Assembly: GCA_000716465.1 (NCBI GenBank)
Contig: JNWL01000016.1
Coordinates: forward strand, 46,273-110,272
Direction of reading: 5' to 3'
DNA: 64,000 nt
From: Streptomyces bikiniensis
Lineage (GTDB): Bacteria; Actinomycetota; Actinomycetes; Streptomycetales; Streptomycetaceae
A program made the position numbers and the translations under genes. The notes under the pieces were generated by a model. It was not told the origin of the DNA and did no database searches. It was given only the letters and a program-made list of their open reading frames with translations. Below, one piece after another: positions 34,572 to 43,309 of this stretch. Position 1 is the stretch's first letter; every line of letters begins with the position of its first letter.

Positions 34572-35039
34572 TCAGAGCGCCACGCCGGCCGGCTGCCGGA
34601 CGGTGACGTTCAGCCGGTTGAAGAAGTTCGTCAGGCTGACCATCAGCACGATCGAGGCGAGCTGCTTCTCGTCGAAGTGGTCGGCCGCCGCGTCCCACAC
34701 CGGGTCCGGGACGGCGTCCGTGCTGTCGGCGATGCGGGTCGCGTGCTCGGCGAGCGCGAGGGCCGCCCGCTCCTCGTCCGAGAAGTGCGGGGACTCGCGC
34801 CACGCGGCGACCGCGAACAGCTTGTCGTCGCTCACGCCCGCCTTCCGGGCGTTCCTCACGCCGTAGTCCACGCAGAAGCCGCAGCCGTTGATCTGGCTGG
34901 CCCGCAGGTGCACGAGCTCCAGGATCTCCTCGGAGACCCCGCCCTGGCGGGTGGCCTTCACGAGGCCCTGGATCGCGGGGCCGGCGTCGGGCAGGACGTA
35001 GGCGGGGTTGGTCATGCGGGCCTGGGGGGTGTGCGCCAT
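34572..35039 (-). CDS. AhpD-like carboxymuconolactone decarboxylase family protein
   Basis: A 155-residue all-helical protein with the AhpD-type redox motif NGCGFCVDYG (CxxC near residues 54-57), preceded by ELVHLRASQI and followed by a histidine nine residues after the second Cys region. Such proteins reduce peroxiredoxin-type partners or act in peroxide defence. The C-terminal SLTNFFNRLNVTVRQP is typical of the CMD family. A GAGGAG ribosome site lies eight bases before the ATG. An acetyltransferase gene lies upstream on the same strand, 140 bases away. Confidence 0.88.
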   Translation of the reverse strand: MAHTPQARMTNPAYVLPDAGPAIQGLVKATRQGGVSEEILELVHLRASQINGCGFCVDYGVRNARKAGVSDDKLFAVAAWRESPHFSDEERAALALAEHATRIADSTDAVPDPVWDAAADHFDEKQLASIVLMVSLTNFFNRLNVTVRQPAGVAL

Positions 35040-35179
35040 GGTGATCGCTCCTCGGCGTCTCGTGCGGCATGTGCTTTCACCGCAACGACGGAGCGGGGGC
35101 CGGGGATGTGACACGACCGGAGGACTTTCCCCGGAATTCTTTCCCGCCCCCCCCGGAACGGCCCCCGTGCCCCGCGCCT

Positions 35180-35947
35180 CTACGCCTCCGCCTCCGGCCC
35201 CGGCTCCGCGATGAGGGCGGTCGCCACCGTGCGGAAGCCGAGCCGGCCGTAGAGCCGGGCCACGTCCGCGTCCGAGGCGGACAGGAACACCAGCTCCGCG
35301 CCCCGGGCGCGGGCGTCCGCCACCAGGGCGGCCGTGACCGCGAGGCCGAGCCCCCGGCGCCGGGCCGCCGGGACCGTGCCGACGCCGACGACCTCGGAGA
35401 CGCCCCCCACGGGCTGGTGCTGCCCGGCCGCGAGGGCGGAGCCCCCCTCCGCGCCGCTCTCGAAGGCCGCGGCGAGCCGGGTCAGGCCGGCCGTGATCCG
35501 GGCGGCGGTCCGCTCGGCGGTGCCGGGCTCGGGCGGGAAGCCGAAGGCGGTGTACGGGGCGGCGACGGCGCTCTCCAGACCGGGGTCGTCCGCGTCCACC
35601 ATCCGTACGGCGACGCCCTCGGGCTCCGGTACGGCGGGGGGCGCGCCCTCCAGGACCATCAGCGGGTGCTCGTGCACGGTCAGCCCGCTCGCCTCCACGG
35701 CCGCCCGCAGCCCCGGCGCCGTCTCCGCGACCCACTCGAAGGCCTCGGGCACCCCCAGCTCCCGCTGCCGGGCCCGCACCCGCTCCACGGCCGCGACCGG
35801 GATCTCTCCCTCGTGCCCGGACGCGGGCCGCGCGTAGAAGGGCCAGCCCTCCCCCTCCCGTACGAAGAGGGTCAGCGGACCGAACTCCTCGGCGCGGGCG
35901 GAGGACCGGGGGACGGCGTCGTAGTACGCCTCGATTCGCTTCAGCAC
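35180..35947 (-). CDS. GNAT-family N-acetyltransferase, two-module
   Basis: A 255-residue protein. The acetyl-CoA signature is GVGTVPAARRRGLGLAVTAALVADARARGAELVFLSAS, with DVARLYGRLGFRTV as the second motif near the C-terminus. The N-terminal half (GEGWPFYARPASGHEGEIP) resembles an inactive or substrate-binding module common in streptomycete GNAT proteins. The start is a GTG with TACCGT 6 nt upstream, so probably leaderless. The substrate is unknown. Confidence 0.82.
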   Translation of the reverse strand: MLKRIEAYYDAVPRSSARAEEFGPLTLFVREGEGWPFYARPASGHEGEIPVAAVERVRARQRELGVPEAFEWVAETAPGLRAAVEASGLTVHEHPLMVLEGAPPAVPEPEGVAVRMVDADDPGLESAVAAPYTAFGFPPEPGTAERTAARITAGLTRLAAAFESGAEGGSALAAGQHQPVGGVSEVVGVGTVPAARRRGLGLAVTAALVADARARGAELVFLSASDADVARLYGRLGFRTVATALIAEPGPEAEA

Positions 35948-36051
35948 CGGGCCACGGTAGGGGAGGGACGGGAGGGGCGCAGCCGGTTTCTCCGGTGCGC
36001 GCGCCCGTCCGGGGGCTCGGAAAACCCCGCCCCGGCCCCTACCGTGCCGGT

Positions 36052-36882
36052 ATGCGGATCTCGACCACGATCTTCCTGACCGACGAGACCATCACCCCGG
36101 TGCGGCTGGCGCGCGAACTGGAGGAGCGCGGCTTCGCCGGGCTCTACCTGCCCGAGCACACCCACATCCCCGTCGAACGGACCACGCCCTACCCGGCGGG
36201 CGGCGAGCTGCCCCGGGAGTACGGCAGGACCCTGGACCCCTTCGTCGCCCTCGGGCAGGCCGCCGCCGTCACCGAACGCCTCGGGCTCGGCACCGGCGTC
36301 ACCCTGATCGCCCAGCACGACCCGATCGCGCTCGCCAAGCGGGTCGCCACCCTCGACCACCTCTCCGGCGGCCGCTTCACCCTCGGCGTCGGCTTCGGCT
36401 GGAACCGGGAGGAGGCCGCCGACCACGGCGTCGACTGGGCGTCCCGCCGGCGGCTCGGCCGCGACCGGATCGACCTGATGAAGGCCCTGTGGGCCCCCGA
36501 ACCCACCGCGTACGCCGGGGAGTCGGGGGAGTCCGTACGGGCCTCCGAGGCCTGGCCCAAGCCGGCCGGCGGCGCGCCCCGGATCCTCCTCGGCGGGGCG
36601 GCGGGCCCGAAGCTCTTCGCGCGGATCGCCGCGCAGGCCGACGGCTGGCTGCCGATCGGCGGCCGGGGCCTCGCGGACGCCCTCCCGGCCCTGCGGACGG
36701 CGTGGGAGGCGGCGGGCCGCGACCCGGAGGCCCTCCAGGTCGTCCCGTACGCGGTCCTCCCGAACCCCGACAAGCTCGCGTACTACGCGGACCTCGGCTG
36801 CGAGGAGGCCGTCCTCCAACTGCCGCCGGGGGAGGAGGCGGAGGTCCTGGGGGTGCTCGACGGGTACGCGCGGTACCTGTGA
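36052..36882 (+). CDS. F420-dependent LLM-class oxidoreductase
   Basis: A 276-residue TIM-barrel enzyme of the luciferase-like monooxygenase family: [19 protein letters not shown] at the start, [36 protein letters not shown] in the middle and [19 protein letters not shown] later. These motifs are typical of the actinobacterial F420-dependent group, which reduces or oxidises small substrates. The leaderless start is supported by TACCGT (36040-36045) 6 nt before the ATG. It lies directly before fbiC, the enzyme that makes the F420 precursor, supporting F420 use. A short hairpin separates the two. Confidence 0.87.
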   Translation: MRISTTIFLTDETITPVRLARELEERGFAGLYLPEHTHIPVERTTPYPAGGELPREYGRTLDPFVALGQAAAVTERLGLGTGVTLIAQHDPIALAKRVATLDHLSGGRFTLGVGFGWNREEAADHGVDWASRRRLGRDRIDLMKALWAPEPTAYAGESGESVRASEAWPKPAGGAPRILLGGAAGPKLFARIAAQADGWLPIGGRGLADALPALRTAWEAAGRDPEALQVVPYAVLPNPDKLAYYADLGCEEAVLQLPPGEEAEVLGVLDGYARYL

Positions 36883-36902
36883 GCGCCCGAGTGTTCGGGC
36901 GC
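36883..36902 (+). terminator. Short hairpin after the F420 oxidoreductase
   Basis: GCGCCCGA and TCGGGCGC pair over 8 bp around GTGT immediately after the stop codon. It is a possible weak terminator before the separate leaderless promoter of fbiC. Confidence 0.55.
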
Positions 36903-36982
36903 CCGAGCGGGGAGCGGGGGTGCGGGGAGGCGGGTGCGGGGACCCGGAGCCGCCTGCCCCCACCCGCTCGTATGCTCGGTCC

Positions 36983-39568
36983 ATGAGCGATCAGCAGGCA
37001 GCACGTCCCACCGAGAACGCCATGCGACGGGCCCTGAGGCGGGCCAGGGACGGGGTCGCGCTCGACGTCTCCGAGGCCGCCGTGCTGCTGCGGGCGCGCG
37101 GGGACGACCTGACGGATCTGGTGGCGTCCGCCGGGCGGGTGCGGGACGCCGGTCTGGAGGCGGCCGGGCGGCCGGGGGTGATCACGTACTCCAAGAGCGT
37201 GTTCGTTCCGCTCACCCGGCTGTGCCGCGACAAGTGCCACTACTGCACCTTCGTCACCGTCCCCGGCAAGCTGCGCCGGGCCGGGCACGGAATGTTCATG
37301 TCGCCCGACGAGGTCCTGGACGTCGCCCGGCGCGGCGCCGAACTCGGCTGCAAGGAGGCCCTGATCACGCTCGGGGACAAGCCCGAGGACCGCTGGCCGG
37401 AGGCGCGCGAGTGGCTGGACGCGCACGGCTACGACGACACGATCGCGTACGTGCGGGCCATGGCGATCCGCATCCTGGAGGAGACCGGGCTGCTCCCGCA
37501 CCTCAACCCCGGCGTCCTGTCCTGGACCGACTTCCAGCGCCTCAAGCCCGTCGCCCCCTCCATGGGGATGATGCTGGAGACGACCGCCACCCGGCTGTGG
37601 TCCGAGCCCGGCGGCCCCCACCACGGGTCCCCCGACAAGGAACCGGCGGTACGGCTCAGGGTCCTGGAGGACGCCGGGCGTTCCTCCGTGCCCTTCACCT
37701 CGGGGCTGCTCCTCGGCATCGGGGAGACCCTGGAGGAGCGGGCCGAGTCGCTGTTCGCGCTGCGCCGCGTCGCCCGCGCGTACCACTCGATCCAGGAGCT
37801 GATCATCCAGAACTTCCGCGCCAAGCCGGACACGGCGATGCGCGGGATGCCGGACGCCGAGCTGGACGACCTGGTCGCCACCGTCGCCGTCGCCCGGCTC
37901 ATCATGGGCCCCTCCGCCTGCCTCCAGGCCCCGCCGAACCTGGTCGACGCCGAGTACGAGCGCCTGATCGCGGCCGGCATCGACGACTGGGGCGGGGTCT
38001 CGCCGCTCACCATCGACCACGTCAACCCCGAGCGCCCCTGGCCGAGGATCGAGGAGCTGGCCGAGCGGTCCGCCGCCGCCGGCTTCGAGCTGCGCGAACG
38101 CCTCTGCGTCTACCCCGAGTTCGTCACCCGGGGAGAACCCTGGCTCGACCCCCGGCTCCTCCCGCACGTCCGCGCCCTGGCCGACCCCGGGACCGGGCTC
38201 GCGAACCCCGACGCGCCCGTGCGCGGCCTGCCCTGGCAGGAGCCCGACGAGGCCTTCGCCGCCACCGGCCGCACCGACCTGCACCGCACCATCGACACCG
38301 AGGGCCGCACCGGCGACCGGCGCGACGACTTCGACGAGGTGTACGGGGACTGGGAGGCGCTGCGCGAGGCCGCCGCCCCCGGGATGGTGCCGCAGCGCAT
38401 CGACACCGACGTGCGCGGGGCGCTGGCCGTCGCCGCCGACGACCCCACCCGGCTCACCGACCCGCAGGCCCTGGCCCTCCTGCACGCCGACGGGCCCGCC
38501 CTGGACGCCCTGACCCGGATCGCCGACGACCTCCGGAAGTCGGTGGTCGGTGACGACGTCACGTACGTCGTCACCCGGAACATCAACTTCACCAACGTCT
38601 GCTACACCGGCTGCCGCTTCTGCGCCTTCGCCCAGCGCCGCACCGACGCCGACGCGTACACCCTCTCCCTCGACCAGGTCGCCGACCGTGCCGAACAGGC
38701 CTGGGAGGTGGGCGCGGTGGAGGTCTGCATGCAGGGCGGCATCCACCCCGACCTGCCCGGCACCGCCTACTTCGACATCGCGCGCGCGGTGAAGGAGCGC
38801 GTCCCCGGCATGCACGTGCACGCCTTCTCCCCGATGGAGGTCGTCAACGGCGCCTCGCGCACCGGTCTGTCGATCCGCGAGTGGCTGACGGCCGCGAAGG
38901 AGGCCGGGCTCGACTCGGTCCCCGGCACGGCCGCCGAGATCCTGGACGACGAGGTCCGCTGGGTCCTCACCAAGGGCAAGCTGCCCACCGCCACCTGGAT
39001 CGAAGTGATCACCACCGCCCACGAGCTGGGCCTGCGCTCCTCCTCCACGATGATGTACGGGCACGTGGACCAGCCCCGGCACTGGCTCGGCCACTTCCGG
39101 ACCCTGGCCCGCGTCCAGCAGGAGACCGGCGGCTTCACCGAGTTCGTGACGCTCCCCTTCGTCCACACCAACGCGCCCGTCTACCTGGCCGGCATCGCCC
39201 GCCCCGGCCCCACCGTCCGCGACAACCGCGCGGTCACCGCCATGGCCCGGCTCCTCCTCCACCCGCACATCCCGAACATCCAGACCAGCTGGGTGAAGCT
39301 GGGCGCGGAGGGCGCCGCCGAGATGCTCCGCTCGGGCGCCAACGACCTGGGCGGCACCCTGATGGAGGAGACCATCTCCCGGATGGCCGGGTCGAGTTAC
39401 GGCTCGTACCGCTCGATCAAGGACCTGGAGGCCATCGCGGAGGCGGCGGGCCGCCCGGCGAAACCCCGCACGACCCTGTACGGGGAGGTCCCGGAGGAGC
39501 GGCGGCGCGCGGCGGAGGCCTCCGACGGGCACCTGCCGGAACTCCTCCCGGTGCTCCCGGCCGAGTGA
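36983..39568 (+). CDS. fbiC: FO synthase FbiC (fused CofG and CofH)
   Basis: An 861-residue enzyme with two radical SAM domains that make 7,8-didemethyl-8-hydroxy-5-deazariboflavin (FO), the chromophore of F420, from tyrosine and the flavin precursor. The CofG half has CX3CX2C at C81/C85/C88 (CRDKCHYC). The CofH half has it at C540/C544/C547 (CYTGCRFC), with [13 protein letters not shown] and [14 protein letters not shown]. Fusion of both domains is normal in actinobacteria. A TATGCT box ends 6 nt before the ATG, so the gene is probably leaderless. Its neighbour is an F420-dependent oxidoreductase. Confidence 0.95.
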   Translation: MSDQQAARPTENAMRRALRRARDGVALDVSEAAVLLRARGDDLTDLVASAGRVRDAGLEAAGRPGVITYSKSVFVPLTRLCRDKCHYCTFVTVPGKLRRAGHGMFMSPDEVLDVARRGAELGCKEALITLGDKPEDRWPEAREWLDAHGYDDTIAYVRAMAIRILEETGLLPHLNPGVLSWTDFQRLKPVAPSMGMMLETTATRLWSEPGGPHHGSPDKEPAVRLRVLEDAGRSSVPFTSGLLLGIGETLEERAESLFALRRVARAYHSIQELIIQNFRAKPDTAMRGMPDAELDDLVATVAVARLIMGPSACLQAPPNLVDAEYERLIAAGIDDWGGVSPLTIDHVNPERPWPRIEELAERSAAAGFELRERLCVYPEFVTRGEPWLDPRLLPHVRALADPGTGLANPDAPVRGLPWQEPDEAFAATGRTDLHRTIDTEGRTGDRRDDFDEVYGDWEALREAAAPGMVPQRIDTDVRGALAVAADDPTRLTDPQALALLHADGPALDALTRIADDLRKSVVGDDVTYVVTRNINFTNVCYTGCRFCAFAQRRTDADAYTLSLDQVADRAEQAWEVGAVEVCMQGGIHPDLPGTAYFDIARAVKERVPGMHVHAFSPMEVVNGASRTGLSIREWLTAAKEAGLDSVPGTAAEILDDEVRWVLTKGKLPTATWIEVITTAHELGLRSSSTMMYGHVDQPRHWLGHFRTLARVQQETGGFTEFVTLPFVHTNAPVYLAGIARPGPTVRDNRAVTAMARLLLHPHIPNIQTSWVKLGAEGAAEMLRSGANDLGGTLMEETISRMAGSSYGSYRSIKDLEAIAEAAGRPAKPRTTLYGEVPEERRRAAEASDGHLPELLPVLPAE

Positions 39569-39643
39569 GGACGCCGCCCCCTCCGTGACGGGCCCGGGAC
39601 CGGGCTTGGCGCGGAGTGTGGTCAAAACCGGACCGAAGGGTGT

Positions 39644-39662
39644 CGGAACGCATAACGTTCCG
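39644..39662. promoter_or_regulatory. Inverted repeat CGGAACG-N5-CGTTCCG
   Basis: Perfect 7-bp arms around CATAA lie 81 bp upstream of the ADP-ribosylglycohydrolase-like gene; TACAGT (39690-39695) downstream could be its -10 box. It is a candidate repressor or activator site. Confidence 0.5.
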
Positions 39663-39742
39663 TCCCCCGAACGGGCACATCCGGTCCATTACAGTGCGGC
39701 GAGGGAACCGACAGCGAACCGCCGACCGGGGGAGGGCACGTC

Positions 39743-40861
39743 GTGGCCACGACAGCCGCAGCCGTGTGGGGCCGTGCCGAGCAGCAGGACTTCCGGGCCC
39801 GGGTGCGGGGCTGTCTGCTCGGCGGGGCGCTCGGCGACGCGCTGGGGGCGGGCGCCGGCGGGACCTCCCTGGCGGAACTGCGCGAGGCCCACGGACCTGA
39901 CGGACTCACCGGACCCGTCCCCGCGTTCGGGCGCCGGGGCGCCGTCACCGCCGCCACCCAGATGACCCTCTTCACCGTCGACGGCCTGATCCGCGCCCAG
40001 GTCCGCCGCGACACCGGCGCCTGGCACCCGCCCACCGACGTCCACCGGGCCCATCTGCGCTGGGCCGCCACCCAGCGCGACTGGGGCCCCGACGAGCGCC
40101 GCAAGGACAATGGCTGGCTCGCCAACGAGGAGTGGCTCTACGCCCGCCGCAACCCGTCCCGCGCCTGCCTCACCGGCCTCGGCGACGAGCACCCGGGCAC
40201 CCCCGACAAGCCCAAGAACCCGGAGGCCGGCGACTCCGGCGCCCTCGTCCGCTCGGCCCCCTTCGGCCTGCTCGTCGGCTGGGAGCCGGAGCTCGTCCAC
40301 CGGCTCGCCGTGGAGTGCGCCGCCCAGACGCACGGCGCCCCGGCCGCCCGCCTCGCGGCCGGCGCCCTCGCCGTCACCGTCCACGGCCTGACCCGCGGCG
40401 GCTCCGTGGAGGCGGCGGTGGCCGGGGCCCTGGAGCGGCTGGCGGCGCACCCCGGCCACGAGCCGGTCGCCGAAGCGCTCGGCCGCGCCCTCGGAGCGGT
40501 ACGGGAGGGGGCGCCGGACGCGGAGCGGGTGGCCGCCCTCGGGGCGGCGGAGGACCGGGCCGAGGGGCAGCTGGCGGCGGCCGTCTACTGCGCCCTGGTC
40601 GGCGAGGACGTGCGGCACGGGCTGCGGCTCGCCGTGAACCACGACGGGCCCTCGTCGGTGACCGGCGCGCTCACCGGGGCCCTGCTCGGCGCCCTGCACG
40701 GCGAGACGGCCCTCCCGCCGGCCTGGCTGGCCGACCTGGAGGGCCGCGGGACGGTCCTGGAGCTGGCGGACGACTTCGCGATGGAGATGACCCAGGGCGC
40801 CGCCCTGCACACCCCCGCGGAGTCCGCGCCGGGGTGGCTGGCGCGCTACCCGAGGGGCTGA
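39743..40861 (+). CDS. ADP-ribosylglycohydrolase-fold protein, probable pseudoenzyme
   Basis: A 372-residue DraG/ARH-fold protein with the family start RVRGCLLGGALGDALGAG. Active members bind two Mg ions through a TDDT motif and a DSD motif. Here the first reads TAATQMT (T69-A70-A71-T72) and the second NHDGPSSVTGA (N299 onward), so most metal-binding aspartates are gone. Catalysis is therefore doubtful; a sensing or scaffold role is more likely. GTG 39743 is preceded by GGGGGAGG. Context: after fbiC, before the XRE/DUF397 pair. Family membership is secure; loss of activity is inference from the motifs. Confidence 0.85.
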   Translation: MATTAAAVWGRAEQQDFRARVRGCLLGGALGDALGAGAGGTSLAELREAHGPDGLTGPVPAFGRRGAVTAATQMTLFTVDGLIRAQVRRDTGAWHPPTDVHRAHLRWAATQRDWGPDERRKDNGWLANEEWLYARRNPSRACLTGLGDEHPGTPDKPKNPEAGDSGALVRSAPFGLLVGWEPELVHRLAVECAAQTHGAPAARLAAGALAVTVHGLTRGGSVEAAVAGALERLAAHPGHEPVAEALGRALGAVREGAPDAERVAALGAAEDRAEGQLAAAVYCALVGEDVRHGLRLAVNHDGPSSVTGALTGALLGALHGETALPPAWLADLEGRGTVLELADDFAMEMTQGAALHTPAESAPGWLARYPRG

Positions 40862-40971
40862 GGGAGGCGGGAGGGACCGGTCCGGAAAAGGACCGAGCCC
40901 CCTCGGCCAGGACGGCGGACCGGACGAGAGGGCTCTTTCGACGTGCGGGGGGCGACGCGCGCACCCGGGAC

Positions 40972-41172
40972 CTAGAGGGCCCCGTTGCCCACCTCGCCGA
41001 CGAAGGCGTTCCAGGAACCCGGTCCGAACGAGAGGGACGGGCCCTCGGGGGCCTTCGAGTCCCGCACCGCGATCGCGGCCACGACGGGGGACTTCACTTC
41101 GACGCAGGCCCCGTTCCCACCCGAGTAGGAGGACTTCGTCCAGGTGTCCGTACCACCCTGAATAATCGCCAT
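40972..41172 (-). CDS. DUF397 small protein
   Basis: A 66-residue protein with the DUF397 signature (WTKSSYSGGNGACVEV, VRDSKAPEGPSLSFGPGSWNAFV). In streptomycetes DUF397 proteins pair with XRE regulators carrying a DUF5753 domain, often as small antitoxin-like or WhiJ-type partners. The matching XRE gene lies 200 bp upstream on the same strand and is frameshifted. The start is ATG 41172; the longer upstream frame is not supported. Function is known only through such pairs (development and antibiotic regulation). Confidence 0.9.
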   Translation of the reverse strand: MAIIQGGTDTWTKSSYSGGNGACVEVKSPVVAAIAVRDSKAPEGPSLSFGPGSWNAFVGEVGNGAL

Positions 41173-41373
41173 GCTGCTCAGCTCCGGTTCTGCCAGTTCT
41201 GCCAGTGGGGTGTGTCGCGCCAACGTTCTCCACGTTCTCCACGACGTGATCGACGCTACTCGCCGGTCCCGGGCGACGGGACCGGCGTTCACACGTCCGA
41301 GTGGCATATTCCAACCGGGCTTCCGTGGGAGCGATGACCAGGTGTACCGTGCCTGCCCCGCCCGGCCCGGGCC

Positions 41374-42233
41374 TCAGCCCTGGGCGTGCTTCTTGGCCAT
41401 CTCCGAGATGAACTCCCTGGTCTGGTCGACGTTCAGGGCCTGCGCCCGCAGGTGCTCGTACATGACGCTGTACTTGCCGACGTCCTGGGTCTTCTCCAGG
41501 TACAGGTCGCTCGTGACGCCCTGATGTAGACGACGCTGGAGTCCGAGGCGTCGGGGAACTCCAGGATCGAGTACTGGCCGCTGATCCCCGGGTGCGCGCC
41601 CATGGCGAACGGCATCACCTGCACGGTGACGTGCGGCAGCTGCGACTGCTCGAGCAGGTGCTCCAGCTGCTGCACCATCAACCGCCTGCTGCCGACGATC
41701 CGGTGCAGCGCGCCCTCGTCGATGACGGCCCAGAGGCGCAGCGGACGCTCCTCGTCCCGGATCCGCTCCTGGCGGCGGGTGCGGACCTGGACCCGCTTCT
41801 CGATGTCCGCGGGTGTCGACTCCGGCAGCGCGCCGGCGATCACGGCCTCGGCGTACTCGTGGGTCTGGAGCAGTCCGGGGATGATCTGCGGCTCGTACAT
41901 CCGCAGGCTCTCCGCGTCCGTCTCCAGACCGATGTAGACGCTGTACGGGATGTCGCCGAAGGCGTGCCACCAGCCCTGCTGGCGCGAGTCCTTGGCCATC
42001 TGCATGAGGGAGTCGACCATGCGCTCGTCCTCGACCTCGTACACGCCGCACAGGTCGCGGACGTCGCGCTGGCTGATGGAACGGCGGCCGTTCTCCAGGC
42101 GGCTGATCTTGGACTGGGAGACGAGCAGGCGCTCGGCGACCTGCTCGGCCGTCATGTTCTTCGCCTCCCGGAGCTTGCGCAGCTCCTGGCCCAATCGGCG
42201 TCGCCTGACGGTGGGGTTGACGTTGGACGCCAC
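41374..42233 (-). pseudogene. XRE/DUF5753 regulator with frameshift near 41523
   Basis: Read from GTG 42233, the protein is a normal XRE regulator: an HTH (RKLREAKNMTAEQVAERLLVSQSKISRLENG, about residues 18-50), then a DUF5753 domain through DASDSSVVYI. The frame then becomes RASRATCTWRRP. The other frame continues SDLYLEKTQDVGKYSVMYEHLRAQALNVDQTRE, the conserved DUF5753 end. One base is missing near 41523 (ATC-AGGGCGTC where ATC-GAGGGCGTC is expected). This is either a real one-base deletion or an assembly error. It is paired with the DUF397 gene downstream. GGAGGTG precedes the start. Confidence 0.85.
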
Positions 42234-42338
42234 GGAAACTGCACCTCCGGCTGTCTGCTGCGTAGCTGTGCGTACCTACCGCTTGGCAGACTGCCACCAA
42301 AGGCCTTGCGTGCGCTGGGAAACGGGGACAACGCACAT

Positions 42339-42369
42339 GTGCGGGGCGGTCGTCCAGACCGCCCCGCAC
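42339..42369 (-). terminator. Terminator after the GPP34 gene
   Basis: Perfect 13-bp arms GTGCGGGGCGGTC (42339-42351) and GACCGCCCCGCAC (42357-42369) with loop GTCCA. It lies between the end of the GPP34 gene and the start of the XRE gene. Confidence 0.85.
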
Positions 42370-42427
42370 TGTTGTGCGGCTCCCGGGATGGTTCGTGTGG
42401 CGCCTTGTCGCCGTGGTGCCGTGGTGC

Positions 42428-43126
42428 TCAGTGCGCCGCCGCGCGGGCCATGCCGCCGCGTGGCTGCGCCGGAACGCCCTGGGCGCTGCGGCGCGGTTGC
42501 GCCCCCGCGCCGTTCTGGACGTCCATCACGGCGTGCGCCACGAGTCCGCCCATCGGGTCGTGCCGGATCAGGTCGCGCAGCCGGGACCGCGACGACCGTC
42601 CTTCGTTGCCGGGGTAGAGGTGCTTGCCGAGACCGACCGCATGGGCCAGCGCGGCGAGCGCCGCGGTCCGCGGGTCCGGCGGTACGCCGGTGCGGATCGC
42701 ACTGTCCAGCCGGGCACGGATCTCCCGGCTGATCGCCGTGTCCGTCGCCTGGTAGCGAGTCGTCGGCAACACCCCGCACATCTGGCCCTCCACGGCATGC
42801 ACCATGCCGCATCGCTCCAGATGCGAGAGATACGTCTGACGGAGCCCCAGTCGGGGTCCGCCTATCCAGTGGACGGCCCGGACCGGGCTGCCGCGCCTGC
42901 GCAGCAGTTCCAGTGCGGAGTCCAGTGTCGGATCTCCGGTCGGCCGTGGCATCACCACGGCGATACGATCCCCGTCAGGGGCTATCCGGCCTGCCAGCGC
43001 CAGCTCCACTAGCTGTGCTCCGGCCAGGCCGAGGTCGAGCGACTGCGGCTGCGCTGTGGTACCCGTGGTCGGGTCCAGAGCGAGCAGCAGAAGCTCCTCC
43101 GGAATAGTTCTGCGGCTCCTGCCCAT
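42428..43126 (-). CDS. GOLPH3/GPP34-family protein
   Basis: A 232-residue protein with the GPP34 core: TIPEELLLLALDPTTG at the start, GLAGAQLVELALAGRIAPDG, LRQTYLSHLERCGMV and ARLDSAIRTG..DPRTAALAALAHAVGL. GOLPH3 family proteins bind phosphoinositide or acidic membranes in eukaryotes; in actinobacteria they are common but uncharacterised. A GGGGAGG ribosome site lies close to the start. The gene is divergent from the D,D-carboxypeptidase gene, and a long inverted repeat lies between them. Confidence 0.88.
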   Translation of the reverse strand: MGRSRRTIPEELLLLALDPTTGTTAQPQSLDLGLAGAQLVELALAGRIAPDGDRIAVVMPRPTGDPTLDSALELLRRRGSPVRAVHWIGGPRLGLRQTYLSHLERCGMVHAVEGQMCGVLPTTRYQATDTAISREIRARLDSAIRTGVPPDPRTAALAALAHAVGLGKHLYPGNEGRSSRSRLRDLIRHDPMGGLVAHAVMDVQNGAGAQPRRSAQGVPAQPRGGMARAAAH

Positions 43127-43143
43127 CCATGCCTCCCCGCGTG

Positions 43144-43177
43144 GATGAATGACAGGGTGACCCCTCTCACATTCATC
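43144..43177. promoter_or_regulatory. Inverted repeat GATGAATG-N18-CATTCATC
   Basis: Two perfect 8-bp arms (43144-43151 and 43170-43177) are spaced so that their centres are 26 bp apart, between the divergent GPP34 and carboxypeptidase genes. It stands out as AT-rich and symmetrical; a dimeric or tetrameric regulator site is likely. Confidence 0.5.
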
Positions 43178-43309
43178 TGTCGAGAGTGCCCGGGTGGTTC
43201 ATCCGGGAACCGGTAGGTATGTCGTTCTCGTCTAGCACGGGGGCCAAGGGGTTCACACAGGACACTGGTAGACGGTTCGGACGTACGTATGACGCATGGA
43301 GGAGGCACG

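Noticed and set aside
34328..34606. A 92-codon plus-strand gene after the permease
   Set aside because: It starts inside the terminator stem, has no ribosome site and runs over the end of the AhpD-like gene.
41649..41654. Avoidance of CTCGAG sites as evidence for the R-M system
   Set aside because: At least one CTCGAG lies in the core DNA here; methylation rather than avoidance is expected, so absence cannot be used as proof.
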